Notes under the pieces: generated by a model
Seen by the model: only the letters and a program-made list of their open reading frames with translations
What the model was told of the DNA's origin: nothing
Database searches by the model: none
Shown here: positions 7,932-15,301 of the stretch, piece by piece
How the letters are laid out: every line of letters starts with the position of its first letter
Numbering within the stretch: the first letter of the stretch is position 1
Position numbers and translations under genes: made by a program
NCBI GenBank assembly: GCA_019243005.1
Contig: JAFAUY010000423.1
Span: 1 to 33,646 of the forward strand
DNA: 33,646 bases
Source: Verrucomicrobiota bacterium
GTDB lineage: Bacteria > Verrucomicrobiota > Verrucomicrobiia > Chthoniobacterales > JAFAMB01
Reading direction: 5' to 3'

Positions 7932-8567
7932 TCACCGTTGCAGGACGAAGCGCTTCAGGGGGCAGCGACGTTCCCAGCCGGCTCGCTCGAGTTCCGGCAC
8001 GTCATCTTCGGCGACAGCGTACCCGACGCAGAGATAGGCTACCAACGACCACTGCGCGGGCACTTGGAGCACGTCATGCACGCACGCCGGGTCCAGGATC
8101 GAGACCCAGCCGATCCCTACCCCTTCCGCACGGGCCGCCAGCCACAGAGTGTAGACGGCCAGCACGGCCGAGTAGCGAAGCGCTTCAGGCATCGTACGCC
8201 GGCCCAAGCCTCCGCCCTGATCGGTCGCCTCATCACAAAACACCGCCACTTGATGCGGCGCTTCCTGCAGACCCGCCAGCTTGAGGCGGGCGTATCGGCC
8301 TGCCCGTTCGGTGGGACAAGCCTTGAGGGCTTCCTGGTTGCAGGCCAGAAAGCTTTCCAGCACCGCCTGGCGCCGGCCGGCATCTTCGACCAGGACGAAT
8401 CGCCAGGGCTGGCTTAGACCGACGGAGGGCGCCAGGCAGGCGAGCTCGAGCAGCCGTTCCAAGGTCCCCTCGGGCAACGGCTCCGGCCGGAAATGCCGAA
8501 CGTCCCGGCGCCAGGCCAGGAGGCGGTGCAACTCGGTGCGGAATTCGGCAGAAAACGACGGCGGCAT
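7932..8567 (-). CDS. bluB: 5,6-dimethylbenzimidazole synthase (BluB), nitroreductase fold
   Basis: A flavin-dependent enzyme that fragments reduced FMN with oxygen to make 5,6-dimethylbenzimidazole, the lower ligand of vitamin B12. The start of the fold matches BluB rather than ordinary nitroreductases: RRDVRHFRPEPLPEGTLERL, then APSVGLSQPWRF, RYARLKLAGLQEAP, and GIGWVSILDP before the C-terminal GYAV. Length from ATG 8567 is 211 residues, normal for BluB. An upstream in-frame TTG at 8627 would add 20 residues that look unrelated to the family. No other cobalamin biosynthesis gene and no obvious cobalamin riboswitch is nearby. It lies 95 bases downstream of the SDR gene on the same strand, so it could be read from the sugar operon. 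Confidence 0.8.
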   Translation of the reverse strand: MPPSFSAEFRTELHRLLAWRRDVRHFRPEPLPEGTLERLLELACLAPSVGLSQPWRFVLVEDAGRRQAVLESFLACNQEALKACPTERAGRYARLKLAGLQEAPHQVAVFCDEATDQGGGLGRRTMPEALRYSAVLAVYTLWLAARAEGVGIGWVSILDPACVHDVLQVPAQWSLVAYLCVGYAVAEDDVPELERAGWERRCPLKRFVLQR

Positions 8568-8662
8568 TGGCGCGCATAATACTCGGGGTCCGGCGATCAT
8601 CCCAACCAAAATGCACGCCAGGCACAACCCGCGGGAACATTAGGCGCCGCGGGCGCAAGGCC

Positions 8663-9427
8663 TCACCAGCAAACAAAGCCCCCGTCGACGATCAGGTCGA
8701 CCCCCGTGCAGAAGGACGCGGCCGGGCTCGACAGGAAAATGGCCGGCCCGACCAATTCGTCCACCGTCGCCATGCGGCCCAGCGGCGTATCGGCCTCAAA
8801 CCGCTTGACCTGCTCGGCCACCTCCGGCCGCACGTTCATCGGCGTGGCCGTGTAGCCGGGGCTGATGGAGTTGACCCGCACGCCCCGGTCGCTCCATTCC
8901 ATGGCCAAACTCTTGGACAGGTGGATGACCCCGGCTTTTGAAGTGTTGTAATGCGCTTGCAGCAGCCCCCGGTTGACGATGACGCCCGACATGGAGGCGA
9001 TGTTAACGATGGAGCCGGCTTTGCGCGGCAGCATGACCCGGGCTTCCGCCTGGCAGGACAGGAAGATGCCGGTTAAGTTAATGTCCAGCATCCGCTGCCA
9101 TTGCTCCAGCGGCATGGCTTCGGCCGGGGCGGCGTTGGCGATGCCCGCACAATTCACCGCGACCGACAAGGGCCCCAGCCCTCGTTCGACGCCGTCCACG
9201 GCCCGCTGCAGGTCGGCTGCTTGCGTGACGTCGCCGGTTAAGGCGATGGCTCCTCGGCCAAGCCCTTTGATCCGGTCGACCGTGCCCGCCAGCCCCTTGC
9301 TTGAGGGCAGGTCAAAGCACCCCACCGAAGCGCCCGCTTCGGCCAGTCCCAGGGCGATGCGTTGGCCGATGCCGCTGCCGGCGCCGGTCACAAAGGCCGT
9401 TTTACCTTCCAGGCTGAATAGGTTCAT
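8663..9427 (-). CDS. SDR-family oxidoreductase, probable polyol/sugar dehydrogenase
   Basis: A 254-residue classical short-chain dehydrogenase, NAD(P)-dependent and cytoplasmic. The cofactor motif TGAGSGIG is at residues 14-21, NCAG near 92-95, and the catalytic set is Ser147, Tyr160 and Lys164 (YxxxK). The end, DLIVDGGFVCW, is typical of SDRs encoded with sugar or polyol ABC transporters. It is the last enzyme of the minus-strand transporter cluster and lies 68 bases after the ATPase gene, so it most likely oxidises the imported polyol or its ketose. The exact substrate cannot be read from sequence. Confidence 0.88.
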   Translation of the reverse strand: MNLFSLEGKTAFVTGAGSGIGQRIALGLAEAGASVGCFDLPSSKGLAGTVDRIKGLGRGAIALTGDVTQAADLQRAVDGVERGLGPLSVAVNCAGIANAAPAEAMPLEQWQRMLDINLTGIFLSCQAEARVMLPRKAGSIVNIASMSGVIVNRGLLQAHYNTSKAGVIHLSKSLAMEWSDRGVRVNSISPGYTATPMNVRPEVAEQVKRFEADTPLGRMATVDELVGPAIFLSSPAASFCTGVDLIVDGGFVCW

Positions 9428-9495
9428 AAGTTCGAGAAAGACGATTGGGTGAGGAACGTTGCGTGATGGACAAGCGTTGAGGGGGGCTGGCGACT

Positions 9496-11052
9496 TCAGG
9501 CGGTGGCCCGTTCCATGATGGCGACGTTAGTGGCTTCGCCCCGGGGCAGAATTCCCTGCGAGCGGCCGCGGGCCAGCACCAGCACCCGGTGCGACAGCCC
9601 CAGCACTTCCTCCAGGTCCGAACTGACCACGATCACGGCCATACCCTCCCGAGCAAGGCCGGCAATCGTCTCATAGATCGCCGCTCGCGCGCCCACGTCG
9701 ATGCCCCGGGTCGGTTCGTCGAGTATAAAAACCTTGGGGGAGCGGGAGATCCACCGGGCGATGATGGATTTTTGCTGGTTTCCGCCCGAGAGAAAACGCA
9801 TTGCCTGATTAGGCCGCCCCTTCACGCCGAGCCGCTTGATGGCGTCGGTCGCAAAGGAGACGACCTTCGCCGGCATCAGCCAGCCGTGCGGGGCCAGCCG
9901 GTCGAAGTTGCCCAACGCCAGGTTGCTGGCCACCGTATGGTCCAGCACGACCCCTTGGCCTTTGCGGTCTTCCGGCACCAGCACGATGCCGGCTTGGATG
10001 GCGTCTTCGGGTACCCTGAAATGGATCGGTTTACCCTCTACGAAGATCGACCCTGCGGCCAGCGGGTCGGCGCCCGCGATGGCCCGGACCAGTTCCGTGC
10101 GGCCGGCGCCCACGATGCCCGCGATGCCAAAGATCTCGCCGGCCCGCACCGAAAAGCTGATGTCCCGAAAGGCGCCGTTGGCCCCCGTCAAGCCCTCCAC
10201 CCGCAAGACGTCCTGGCCGGCCGGCTCTTCGAGCTTGGGAAAGAGGCGGTCCACCTTCCGCCCGACCATGTTCTCGAGCAATACGGGGACAGGCACCTGG
10301 GCGGTCGGGTGCGTGGCCACCAAGCGGCCGTCGCGTAACACCACGATGCGGTCAGCAATGCGCGCGATCTCCTCCAGCCGGTGGCTGATGTAGATGAAAC
10401 TGACCCCCTGCTGGCGCAGCTGATCGATCTGCGCGAACAACCGGTCGGTTTCCTCCCCACCGAGTGCGGCGGTCGGTTCATCCAGGATCAGGAGCCGCGC
10501 CTTCAGCGTGAGGGCCTTGGCGATTTCGACCTGCTGTTGGGCGGCCACCCGCAACGTGCGAACCAAGGTGGTGGGCGGCACGTCCAGGCCGAGCCGGTGG
10601 AGCTGCTCCGCCGCGCGCCGGTTCATGGCCTCACGGTCGATCCGCCCCCCTTTCCTCAGCAGCCGGCCCACAAAGACGTTTTCGGCGATCGACAAGTCCG
10701 GCAGCAGCCGCATCTCTTGGTGGATGAGCCCCACGCCGGCCTCGATGGCCTCGCCCGGCCGGGCGGGCGCGTAGGGCAGGCCCTCCCACGCCATCGTGCC
10801 TTTGGAAGGCGGAAAGAGCCCCGCGATGATCGATGACAACGTGGACTTGCCGGCCCCGTTCTCGCCCAAGAGCGCGACCAGCTCGCCTTCATACACGTCC
10901 AGGTCGATGCCGGAGAGGACCACGTTGGCGTCAAAGCTTTTTTCGATCCCGCGGAGGGACAGCCTCGGTACGGCACGTCCTTCGGACGAGACAGAAGCGT
11001 CCGAGGGGGCAGGCGGGCTGTTCGGGACGGCGTTGGCGTGGGGTGAGTTCAT
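9496..11052 (-). CDS. Sugar ABC transporter ATP-binding protein, RbsA/XylG type
   Basis: A 518-residue tandem ABC ATPase that powers an RbsABC-type sugar importer. The first cassette has a normal Walker A, GENGAGKST at residues 63-71, and an intact ILDEPTAAL Walker B. The second has the degenerate Walker A of this family (GIVGAGRTEL) followed by SGGNQQKSIIARW and ILDEPTRGID. The first 25 or so residues are an unstructured Pro/Ser-rich lead-in, so a slightly later start is possible. It sits 27 bases downstream of the binding-protein gene on the same strand. The single permease gene of the cluster probably supplies a homodimeric channel. Confidence 0.95.
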   Translation of the reverse strand: MNSPHANAVPNSPPAPSDASVSSEGRAVPRLSLRGIEKSFDANVVLSGIDLDVYEGELVALLGENGAGKSTLSSIIAGLFPPSKGTMAWEGLPYAPARPGEAIEAGVGLIHQEMRLLPDLSIAENVFVGRLLRKGGRIDREAMNRRAAEQLHRLGLDVPPTTLVRTLRVAAQQQVEIAKALTLKARLLILDEPTAALGGEETDRLFAQIDQLRQQGVSFIYISHRLEEIARIADRIVVLRDGRLVATHPTAQVPVPVLLENMVGRKVDRLFPKLEEPAGQDVLRVEGLTGANGAFRDISFSVRAGEIFGIAGIVGAGRTELVRAIAGADPLAAGSIFVEGKPIHFRVPEDAIQAGIVLVPEDRKGQGVVLDHTVASNLALGNFDRLAPHGWLMPAKVVSFATDAIKRLGVKGRPNQAMRFLSGGNQQKSIIARWISRSPKVFILDEPTRGIDVGARAAIYETIAGLAREGMAVIVVSSDLEEVLGLSHRVLVLARGRSQGILPRGEATNVAIMERATA

Positions 11053-11079
11053 CCGGCCGGCGTCGACAAACGAGCGTAA

Positions 11080-12018
11080 TTACGGGTGCTGGTTAATAAA
11101 AGGCGCCACGTTTTCCTTCGTGGTCAGGACCGCCTCCTGCAACTGTTCTTTGGGCAATTGCTTGCCGTCGGCCAGTTCCAGCGCCGAATCCAGCGCCAGC
11201 TTACCCATGTACTGGGTCTTTTGGGTCATCGTCGCGTCAAGCGTGCCGTCCCGCACCGCCTTCAGCCCAGCCACGTCCCCATCAAAGCCGAAAATCCAGA
11301 CCTTGTGCCCCACGTTGGCCACCTTGACGGCGTGCGCGGCCCCGAGGGCCAGCGCGTCGGCGCGGCCGAAAAAGGCGTTGATGTCCGGGTAACGCTGCAG
11401 CATGTCCTGGGCGATGGCAAAGCCCTCGTCCTGCATCCACATTTTGGTGGGTTGCTTGGCCACCACCTTGATACCGGGGCAGTTGGCCATCGCCTCAGTA
11501 AAGCCCTTGTCGCGGTCCAGTTCGGGCGTGGTGCCCAGCTGGCCTTGAATGATGGCCAGGTTACCCTTGCCGCCCATGGCCTTGCAGGCGTATTCGCCCA
11601 GGGTGCGCGCCGCCGCCACGCTGTCGGTCGCGATAAAGGTGTCGCCGGGCGCGTCGGGGGCGTTTCGGTCGACGTTGACGACCGGGATGTTGGCCTTCTT
11701 GGCCGCCTTGACCGGCACGCCGGCGGCGGTAGCGCCCGCCGGGATGTAGATCAGCGCGTTGACCCCGCGGGTAATCAGGTCCTGGATCTGGTCGACCTGG
11801 GTGGCCGCGTCGCCTTTGGCGTCGACGACGATGAGCTTAACGCCCTTGGCTTTGGCTTCGGCGTCGACCGATTGCTTGATTTGGTTGAAAAAGTCGGCCT
11901 GCAGGTTAGCGACGGCCAAGCCGACGGTCTTGTTGCCTTGGGCGAACGCGGACCAGGGGCTTAGTGAGACGCAGAGGGCGGTCAGGGCAGCGGTCAGGTA
12001 ACGATTCTGGAGGGACAT
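11080..12018 (-). CDS. Sugar ABC transporter substrate-binding protein, RbsB type
   Basis: A periplasmic binding protein of the peripla_BP_4 fold, 312 residues. A Sec signal peptide ends at about SAFA-Q (residues 25-27). The mature start TVGLAVANLQADFFNQIKQ and VDAKGDAATQVDQIQDLI are family hallmarks; VNVDRNAP and FGFDGDVAGLKAV form parts of the sugar pocket and hinge. It differs from ribose-type proteins in the pocket strand, so I do not name the sugar. It has its own candidate promoter in the 115-base gap upstream, consistent with binding proteins being made in excess over the membrane subunits. Confidence 0.95.
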   Translation of the reverse strand: MSLQNRYLTAALTALCVSLSPWSAFAQGNKTVGLAVANLQADFFNQIKQSVDAEAKAKGVKLIVVDAKGDAATQVDQIQDLITRGVNALIYIPAGATAAGVPVKAAKKANIPVVNVDRNAPDAPGDTFIATDSVAAARTLGEYACKAMGGKGNLAIIQGQLGTTPELDRDKGFTEAMANCPGIKVVAKQPTKMWMQDEGFAIAQDMLQRYPDINAFFGRADALALGAAHAVKVANVGHKVWIFGFDGDVAGLKAVRDGTLDATMTQKTQYMGKLALDSALELADGKQLPKEQLQEAVLTTKENVAPFINQHP

Positions 12019-12060
12019 GTTGGTAGGATGGTTAGCTAGGGTTTGCGTTGTGGTTATTTA

Positions 12061-12089
12061 ATAATAAAAGGGGAATAAAAGTTTGTGAA
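12061..12089 (-). promoter_or_regulatory. Candidate sigma70-type promoter for the binding-protein gene
   Basis: Read on the minus strand, TTCACA (12089-12084) is followed after exactly 17 bases by TATTAT (12066-12061); each is one base from consensus. The spacer is AT-rich in a GC-rich genome. The expected start point is about 35 bases before the ATG at 12018. It lies between the permease stop and the binding-protein start, so it would be an internal operon promoter. Confidence 0.5.
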
Positions 12090-12133
12090 CTCGAGCCCGG
12101 CCCAAGACTCCCGGCCGTGCATTCGACCCGCGG

Positions 12134-13150
12134 TCAGCTTCCTCGACGGCGCAGGGTATCGGAGCTGACCGCCAGGGCGATCACCACGCCGATGACCACC
12201 TGTTGGATGAAGGGCGACACGCCCGTCAGGTTCAGCCCGTTGTGCAGCACGCCGATGATCAAGACGCCCACGACCGTGCCGCCGATGCCCCCGACGCCGC
12301 CGCTCAAGCTCGCCCCCCCGATCACCACCGCTGCAATCGCGTCCAGTTCGTACCCAAGCCCGGCGCTGGGCTGGCTGGAATCCAGGCGGCTGGCCAGCAC
12401 GATGCCCGCCAAGCCCGACAGCAGCCCGCTGGCCACGTAGACCCACGTCGTCACGTTGCGCACGCGGATGCCGGCCAGGCGCGCCACCTCGGCGCTGCCG
12501 CCGATGGCGTAAAGGGCGCGGCCGGCTGAGCGGTACCGCAGGAAAATCCAACTGACAATCACCAGCACGATGGCCAGCGCGACCGTCAGCGACAGAAACC
12601 CGAAATATCGGCGCGTGGCGAAGCTGTCGAACCAGTCAGGGTAGCCGACGATCTGGCGGCCGTCGGTAATGATGTTGGCCAGGCCGCGGGCGATGGTCAT
12701 CATGCTTAAGGTGGCGATGAAGGCCGGCAGCCTGGCCCGGGTGACGAGCAGGCCGTTGGCCCACCCGCACAGGGCGCCCGCCAAAAGGGCGATCACGATC
12801 GCAACAACCAGCGGCAGGTTCCAGTCGTGACTCAGCCAACCCAGGATCATCATGGAAAAGGCCAGCACCGAACCGACGGAGAGGTCGATGCCCGCGATGA
12901 TGATCACCAAGGTCATGCCGATCGACAGAATTCCTAACACCGTGACCTGGTCCAGGACGTTGAGCAGGTTGCGAAACGACAGAAAGGCGCCGGTGGTGAG
13001 GGAAAAAACGATGCAAAGCGCCACCAGGCCGATCAGCGGGCCCTGCACGCCGATGAGCTTACCGGCCCAGGAGGCCCCGCGCCGCACGGCTGGGGCCGGC
13101 GCCGCGGGCTGGGCCGCGGCGCCTTCTTTGGTGGTCTGGGGAGTGGCCAT
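12134..13150 (-). CDS. Sugar ABC transporter permease, RbsC type
   Basis: A 338-residue membrane protein forming the channel of the sugar importer. The N-terminal 35 residues are cytoplasmic and Ala/Pro-rich. They are followed by repeated hydrophobic helices, GIDLSVGSVLAFSMM (the conserved ribose-type loop), ANGLLVTRARLPAFIATLSMM, and the C-terminal signature GYELDAIAAVVIGGASLSGG. The order permease, binding protein, ATPase, SDR on one strand defines the operon. It lies directly downstream of a transketolase remnant with only 17 bases between. It is a paralogue of the truncated permease at the window start. Confidence 0.95.
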   Translation of the reverse strand: MATPQTTKEGAAAQPAAPAPAVRRGASWAGKLIGVQGPLIGLVALCIVFSLTTGAFLSFRNLLNVLDQVTVLGILSIGMTLVIIIAGIDLSVGSVLAFSMMILGWLSHDWNLPLVVAIVIALLAGALCGWANGLLVTRARLPAFIATLSMMTIARGLANIITDGRQIVGYPDWFDSFATRRYFGFLSLTVALAIVLVIVSWIFLRYRSAGRALYAIGGSAEVARLAGIRVRNVTTWVYVASGLLSGLAGIVLASRLDSSQPSAGLGYELDAIAAVVIGGASLSGGVGGIGGTVVGVLIIGVLHNGLNLTGVSPFIQQVVIGVVIALAVSSDTLRRRGS

Positions 13151-13167
13151 ATCGAAGTTTTTCTGCG

Positions 13168-13470
13168 TTAACGCTTCGCCAAAAGGTTACGCGCGGTGGC
13201 GGCCAGCCCCGCGGTCATCCCCACCAGGTTCTGCTCGGCGATGCCCACCTCCACGATCTGGCCCGGCACGGCTTTGGCAAAGGGGGCCAGCTTGGCCGAG
13301 CCCCGCGAATCGCTGAGGACCGCGCTCGGCTTGCCCGGCCGGAAGGGCACCGCTTCGAAGGTGCGCACCAACTCGCCGAGGTCGTGGCCGGCGTTGGCCG
13401 TCTTGATCAGCCGCAGCCGGGCTTGGCGGTGCTGCACCGATTTACGTTGGAGGTCGCGTTCAGTCAGCAT
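13168..13470 (-). pseudogene. Transketolase remnant (N- and C-terminal halves fused by deletion)
   Basis: The frame encodes about 100 residues from ATG 13470. The first 35 (LTERDLQRKSVQHRQARLRL and IKTANAGHDLGEL) look like the N-terminal helix region of a transketolase, degenerate where IYRAKSGHxGGSLS is expected. The rest is from the pyrimidine-binding half: AVLSDSRGSAKLAPFAKAVP, then VEVGIAEQNLVGMTAGLA, whose GIAEQN carries the catalytic glutamate of thiamin-diphosphate enzymes. Several hundred residues between them, including the diphosphate-binding domain, are missing, so no enzyme can be made. Many bacteria encode transketolase as two adjacent subunit genes. A deletion from inside the first to inside the second would leave exactly this product. 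Confidence 0.7.
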
Positions 13471-13533
13471 GAAGATGGTTTTGTGAGGGGTGCACTCGAC
13501 GCGCGCGGTCACTTGAATAAAAATTCATCCAAG

Positions 13534-13580
13534 GTTACGTAACGTACGGTAGGATTGGATTGGGGTTAGTTTGTTGTCAA
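13534..13580 (-). promoter_or_regulatory. Promoter with palindromic operator for the transporter operon
   Basis: On the minus strand a perfect TTGACA (13580-13575) is followed after 18 bases by AATCCT (13556-13551), a weak -10. The perfect palindrome GTTACGTAAC (13534-13543) covers the region just downstream, about where transcription would start. A good -35, poor -10 and overlapping dyad suggest a regulated promoter, plausibly under the SorC-type protein encoded just upstream. The assignment is inferred. Confidence 0.4.
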
Positions 13581-13698
13581 GGGCGGGTCCCCAAAAACTT
13601 AAAATTTTTTGCATCGACGCTCGGACCTGAGGTTTGGCCGGCAGCGGTTTGCCCAAGACCGCGTTCGCCGCAGGCTTACACGTTCCCCTCGATTTCTC

Positions 13699-14703
13699 TC
13701 ACGACGGGTTTAGCGCCGCCGATCCCGCGGCCACGGTCTTGGCAGGTTGCGCTTTGATCAACCGTTGCGCCGTGTATTGGTCCGTGATCAGGGTATTAAC
13801 CCACCGGCCGCGCAAGGCCCCCAGGATGGCCGCGAACTTCCTTTTACCGCCGCAGAGCGCCACCGACCGCGGCACGCGGCGCAACATTTCCAGCCCGATC
13901 CCGATAACGCGACCACTGAAAGCGCCTTTCACCTCACGGCCGTTGGCGTCATAGAAGCGGAAGCAAATGTCTCCGACGGCACCCTCCTTTTGCAAGGATT
14001 CCAGTTCCTCCCGCGAAAACGTATTTCCGCTGCTGGCCACCAGTGCCGAGGGTTCCAGAGCACCAACGCCGACCAGCGCCAAGGTGACCTTTTCAAAGAG
14101 CGCCACGGTTTCACTCACGTAAGGGTCCTGCAACAGGACCTTGGCTGCACCGGCCGAGCCTACCACCCCCGGGGCGGCTAGAAACCGGGCATCGCCGTGC
14201 ACCAACCGCGCCAAGCGAATGGCCAGCCGGCTAGCGTGTTGCTCAGCCGATGGGTTACCCACGCCCCCCAGTACCTGCACCACCGAGCAGTTTTCGGCTT
14301 TCCGCACGGGGCGCATGTGCTCGACCATCGCCAGAAGCGACGCGCTCCAGGACGAGATGCCGATCACGTCGCCGCCTTTGAGGGTGGATTCCAGGAAATG
14401 GGCCGCCGCGGAGCCGATCGCATTCAGAACCGATTCCTCCGCGTCGCGCGTGGCATCGCCTACGATCGCCTGATTCAAGCCAAACCGCTCTTCGAGCAAG
14501 CCTTCCAAGTCCGCAAAGGTGCCTGGAGGCGCGACCACCGTGGTTCGCACGATCCCGTGTTCCTCCGCTTTTTTTAACAGGCGCGAGACCGCCACCTGCG
14601 TGATCGCGAGCCGGCGCGCCACCTCGGTTTGGGTCAGCCCCTCTTCGTGGTAGAGCCGGGCGACCCGGGTCATGAGCCGCAGATCTGGAATGCTGTGCAC
14701 CAT
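13699..14703 (-). CDS. SorC/DeoR-type sugar-binding transcriptional regulator
   Basis: A 334-residue regulator. The N-terminal helix-turn-helix spans about residues 23-47 (LTQTEVARRLAITQVAVSRL), preceded by RVARLYHEEG as in SorC/CggR proteins. The rest is the sugar-phosphate-binding domain with DVIGISSWSASL, VVQVLGGVGNP and the C-terminal ALCGGKRKFAAILGALRG. These proteins respond to phosphorylated sugars. Since the adjacent FGGY kinase that would make such an effector is truncated, its normal inducer may no longer be produced from this locus. It lies immediately downstream of the kinase remnant and upstream of the transporter genes, all on the same strand. Confidence 0.92.
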   Translation of the reverse strand: MVHSIPDLRLMTRVARLYHEEGLTQTEVARRLAITQVAVSRLLKKAEEHGIVRTTVVAPPGTFADLEGLLEERFGLNQAIVGDATRDAEESVLNAIGSAAAHFLESTLKGGDVIGISSWSASLLAMVEHMRPVRKAENCSVVQVLGGVGNPSAEQHASRLAIRLARLVHGDARFLAAPGVVGSAGAAKVLLQDPYVSETVALFEKVTLALVGVGALEPSALVASSGNTFSREELESLQKEGAVGDICFRFYDANGREVKGAFSGRVIGIGLEMLRRVPRSVALCGGKRKFAAILGALRGRWVNTLITDQYTAQRLIKAQPAKTVAAGSAALNPS

Positions 14704-14712
14704 TTTAAGAAG

Positions 14713-14874
14713 TTAATGAGTCCGCCGCATGGCGTGCCCCTGCCCGACCCAGCCGCTTTGAGGAAAGTTGATGGCCAGGGACACCGAATTGCGGGCCAGC
14801 ACGTTGGCATGCTGACCCACCAAAATCGCCTTGACGTTGGTCGTCCCGGCATCCAGCGCGAGAATGGCTTTCAT
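14713..14874 (-). pseudogene. FGGY-family carbohydrate kinase, N-terminal remnant
   Basis: ATG 14874 starts MKAILALDAGTTNVKAILV, the phosphate-1 motif of FGGY kinases (xylulose, glycerol or apulose kinase type). It runs on through LARNSVSLAINFPQSGWVGQ, where intact enzymes continue with a glutamate/aspartate and the rest of a roughly 500-residue protein. Here the frame turns into HAMRRTH and stops after 53 residues, nine bases before the SorC gene. At least 90 percent of the kinase is gone, so it cannot be active. The clean junction suggests deletion rather than slow mutation. Confidence 0.8.
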
Positions 14875-15301
14875 GAACGATTGACTTTCTAAGCCGGGCA
14901 CCCTGTCGAGTTAAGGGAACCGAATCGCTTGATCAGGGAGGACATAAGCAGCGATGAATAGGCACGTGGTTGAAGGATGGTGCGTCCGCATAATTATGCG
15001 GCTTACGTTATACTGAATGCCAAGTTTACTAAAAGGCGAACGACGCCCGGTTGTCAAGCCCAACCCTTGCGGGAGCGGCCCTTGTGCGCGGCGCTGGGGA
15101 AGGCTCAACGCCCGATCCCGCGATCCGGTAAACCGGCCCGATGGGTTCGCCGGTACAATTTCCGGCCGGTTCAGGCCGCGTCGGGTTAAACCGGAGGCCA
15201 TTCAGCTGATGGTCGACCGGGGAGGCTGTTTTCGACTCCGGATATTTTTGCAATCTTCTGGTAATTTTAAAGCGGATCTGTTTCTCTAAAAACTCCCCTC
15301 C
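14875..15301. other. Divergent intergenic region with 16-bp perfect palindrome
   Basis: This 427-base gap separates the minus-strand kinase remnant from the plus-strand GH43 gene. It holds CCGCATAATTATGCGG at 14986-15001, a perfect 16-bp palindrome, and a TATACT (15009-15014, plus) just beyond it. The palindrome includes CATAAT on both strands. It is the best candidate operator for the sugar cluster, though it differs in sequence from the GTTACGTAAC dyad near 13.5 kb. No gene is supported in the gap. Confidence 0.45.

Noticed and set aside
11086-11964. 292-residue plus-strand frame over the binding-protein gene
   Set aside because: Low-complexity Val/Gly/His composition; a mirror of codon bias in the sense gene.
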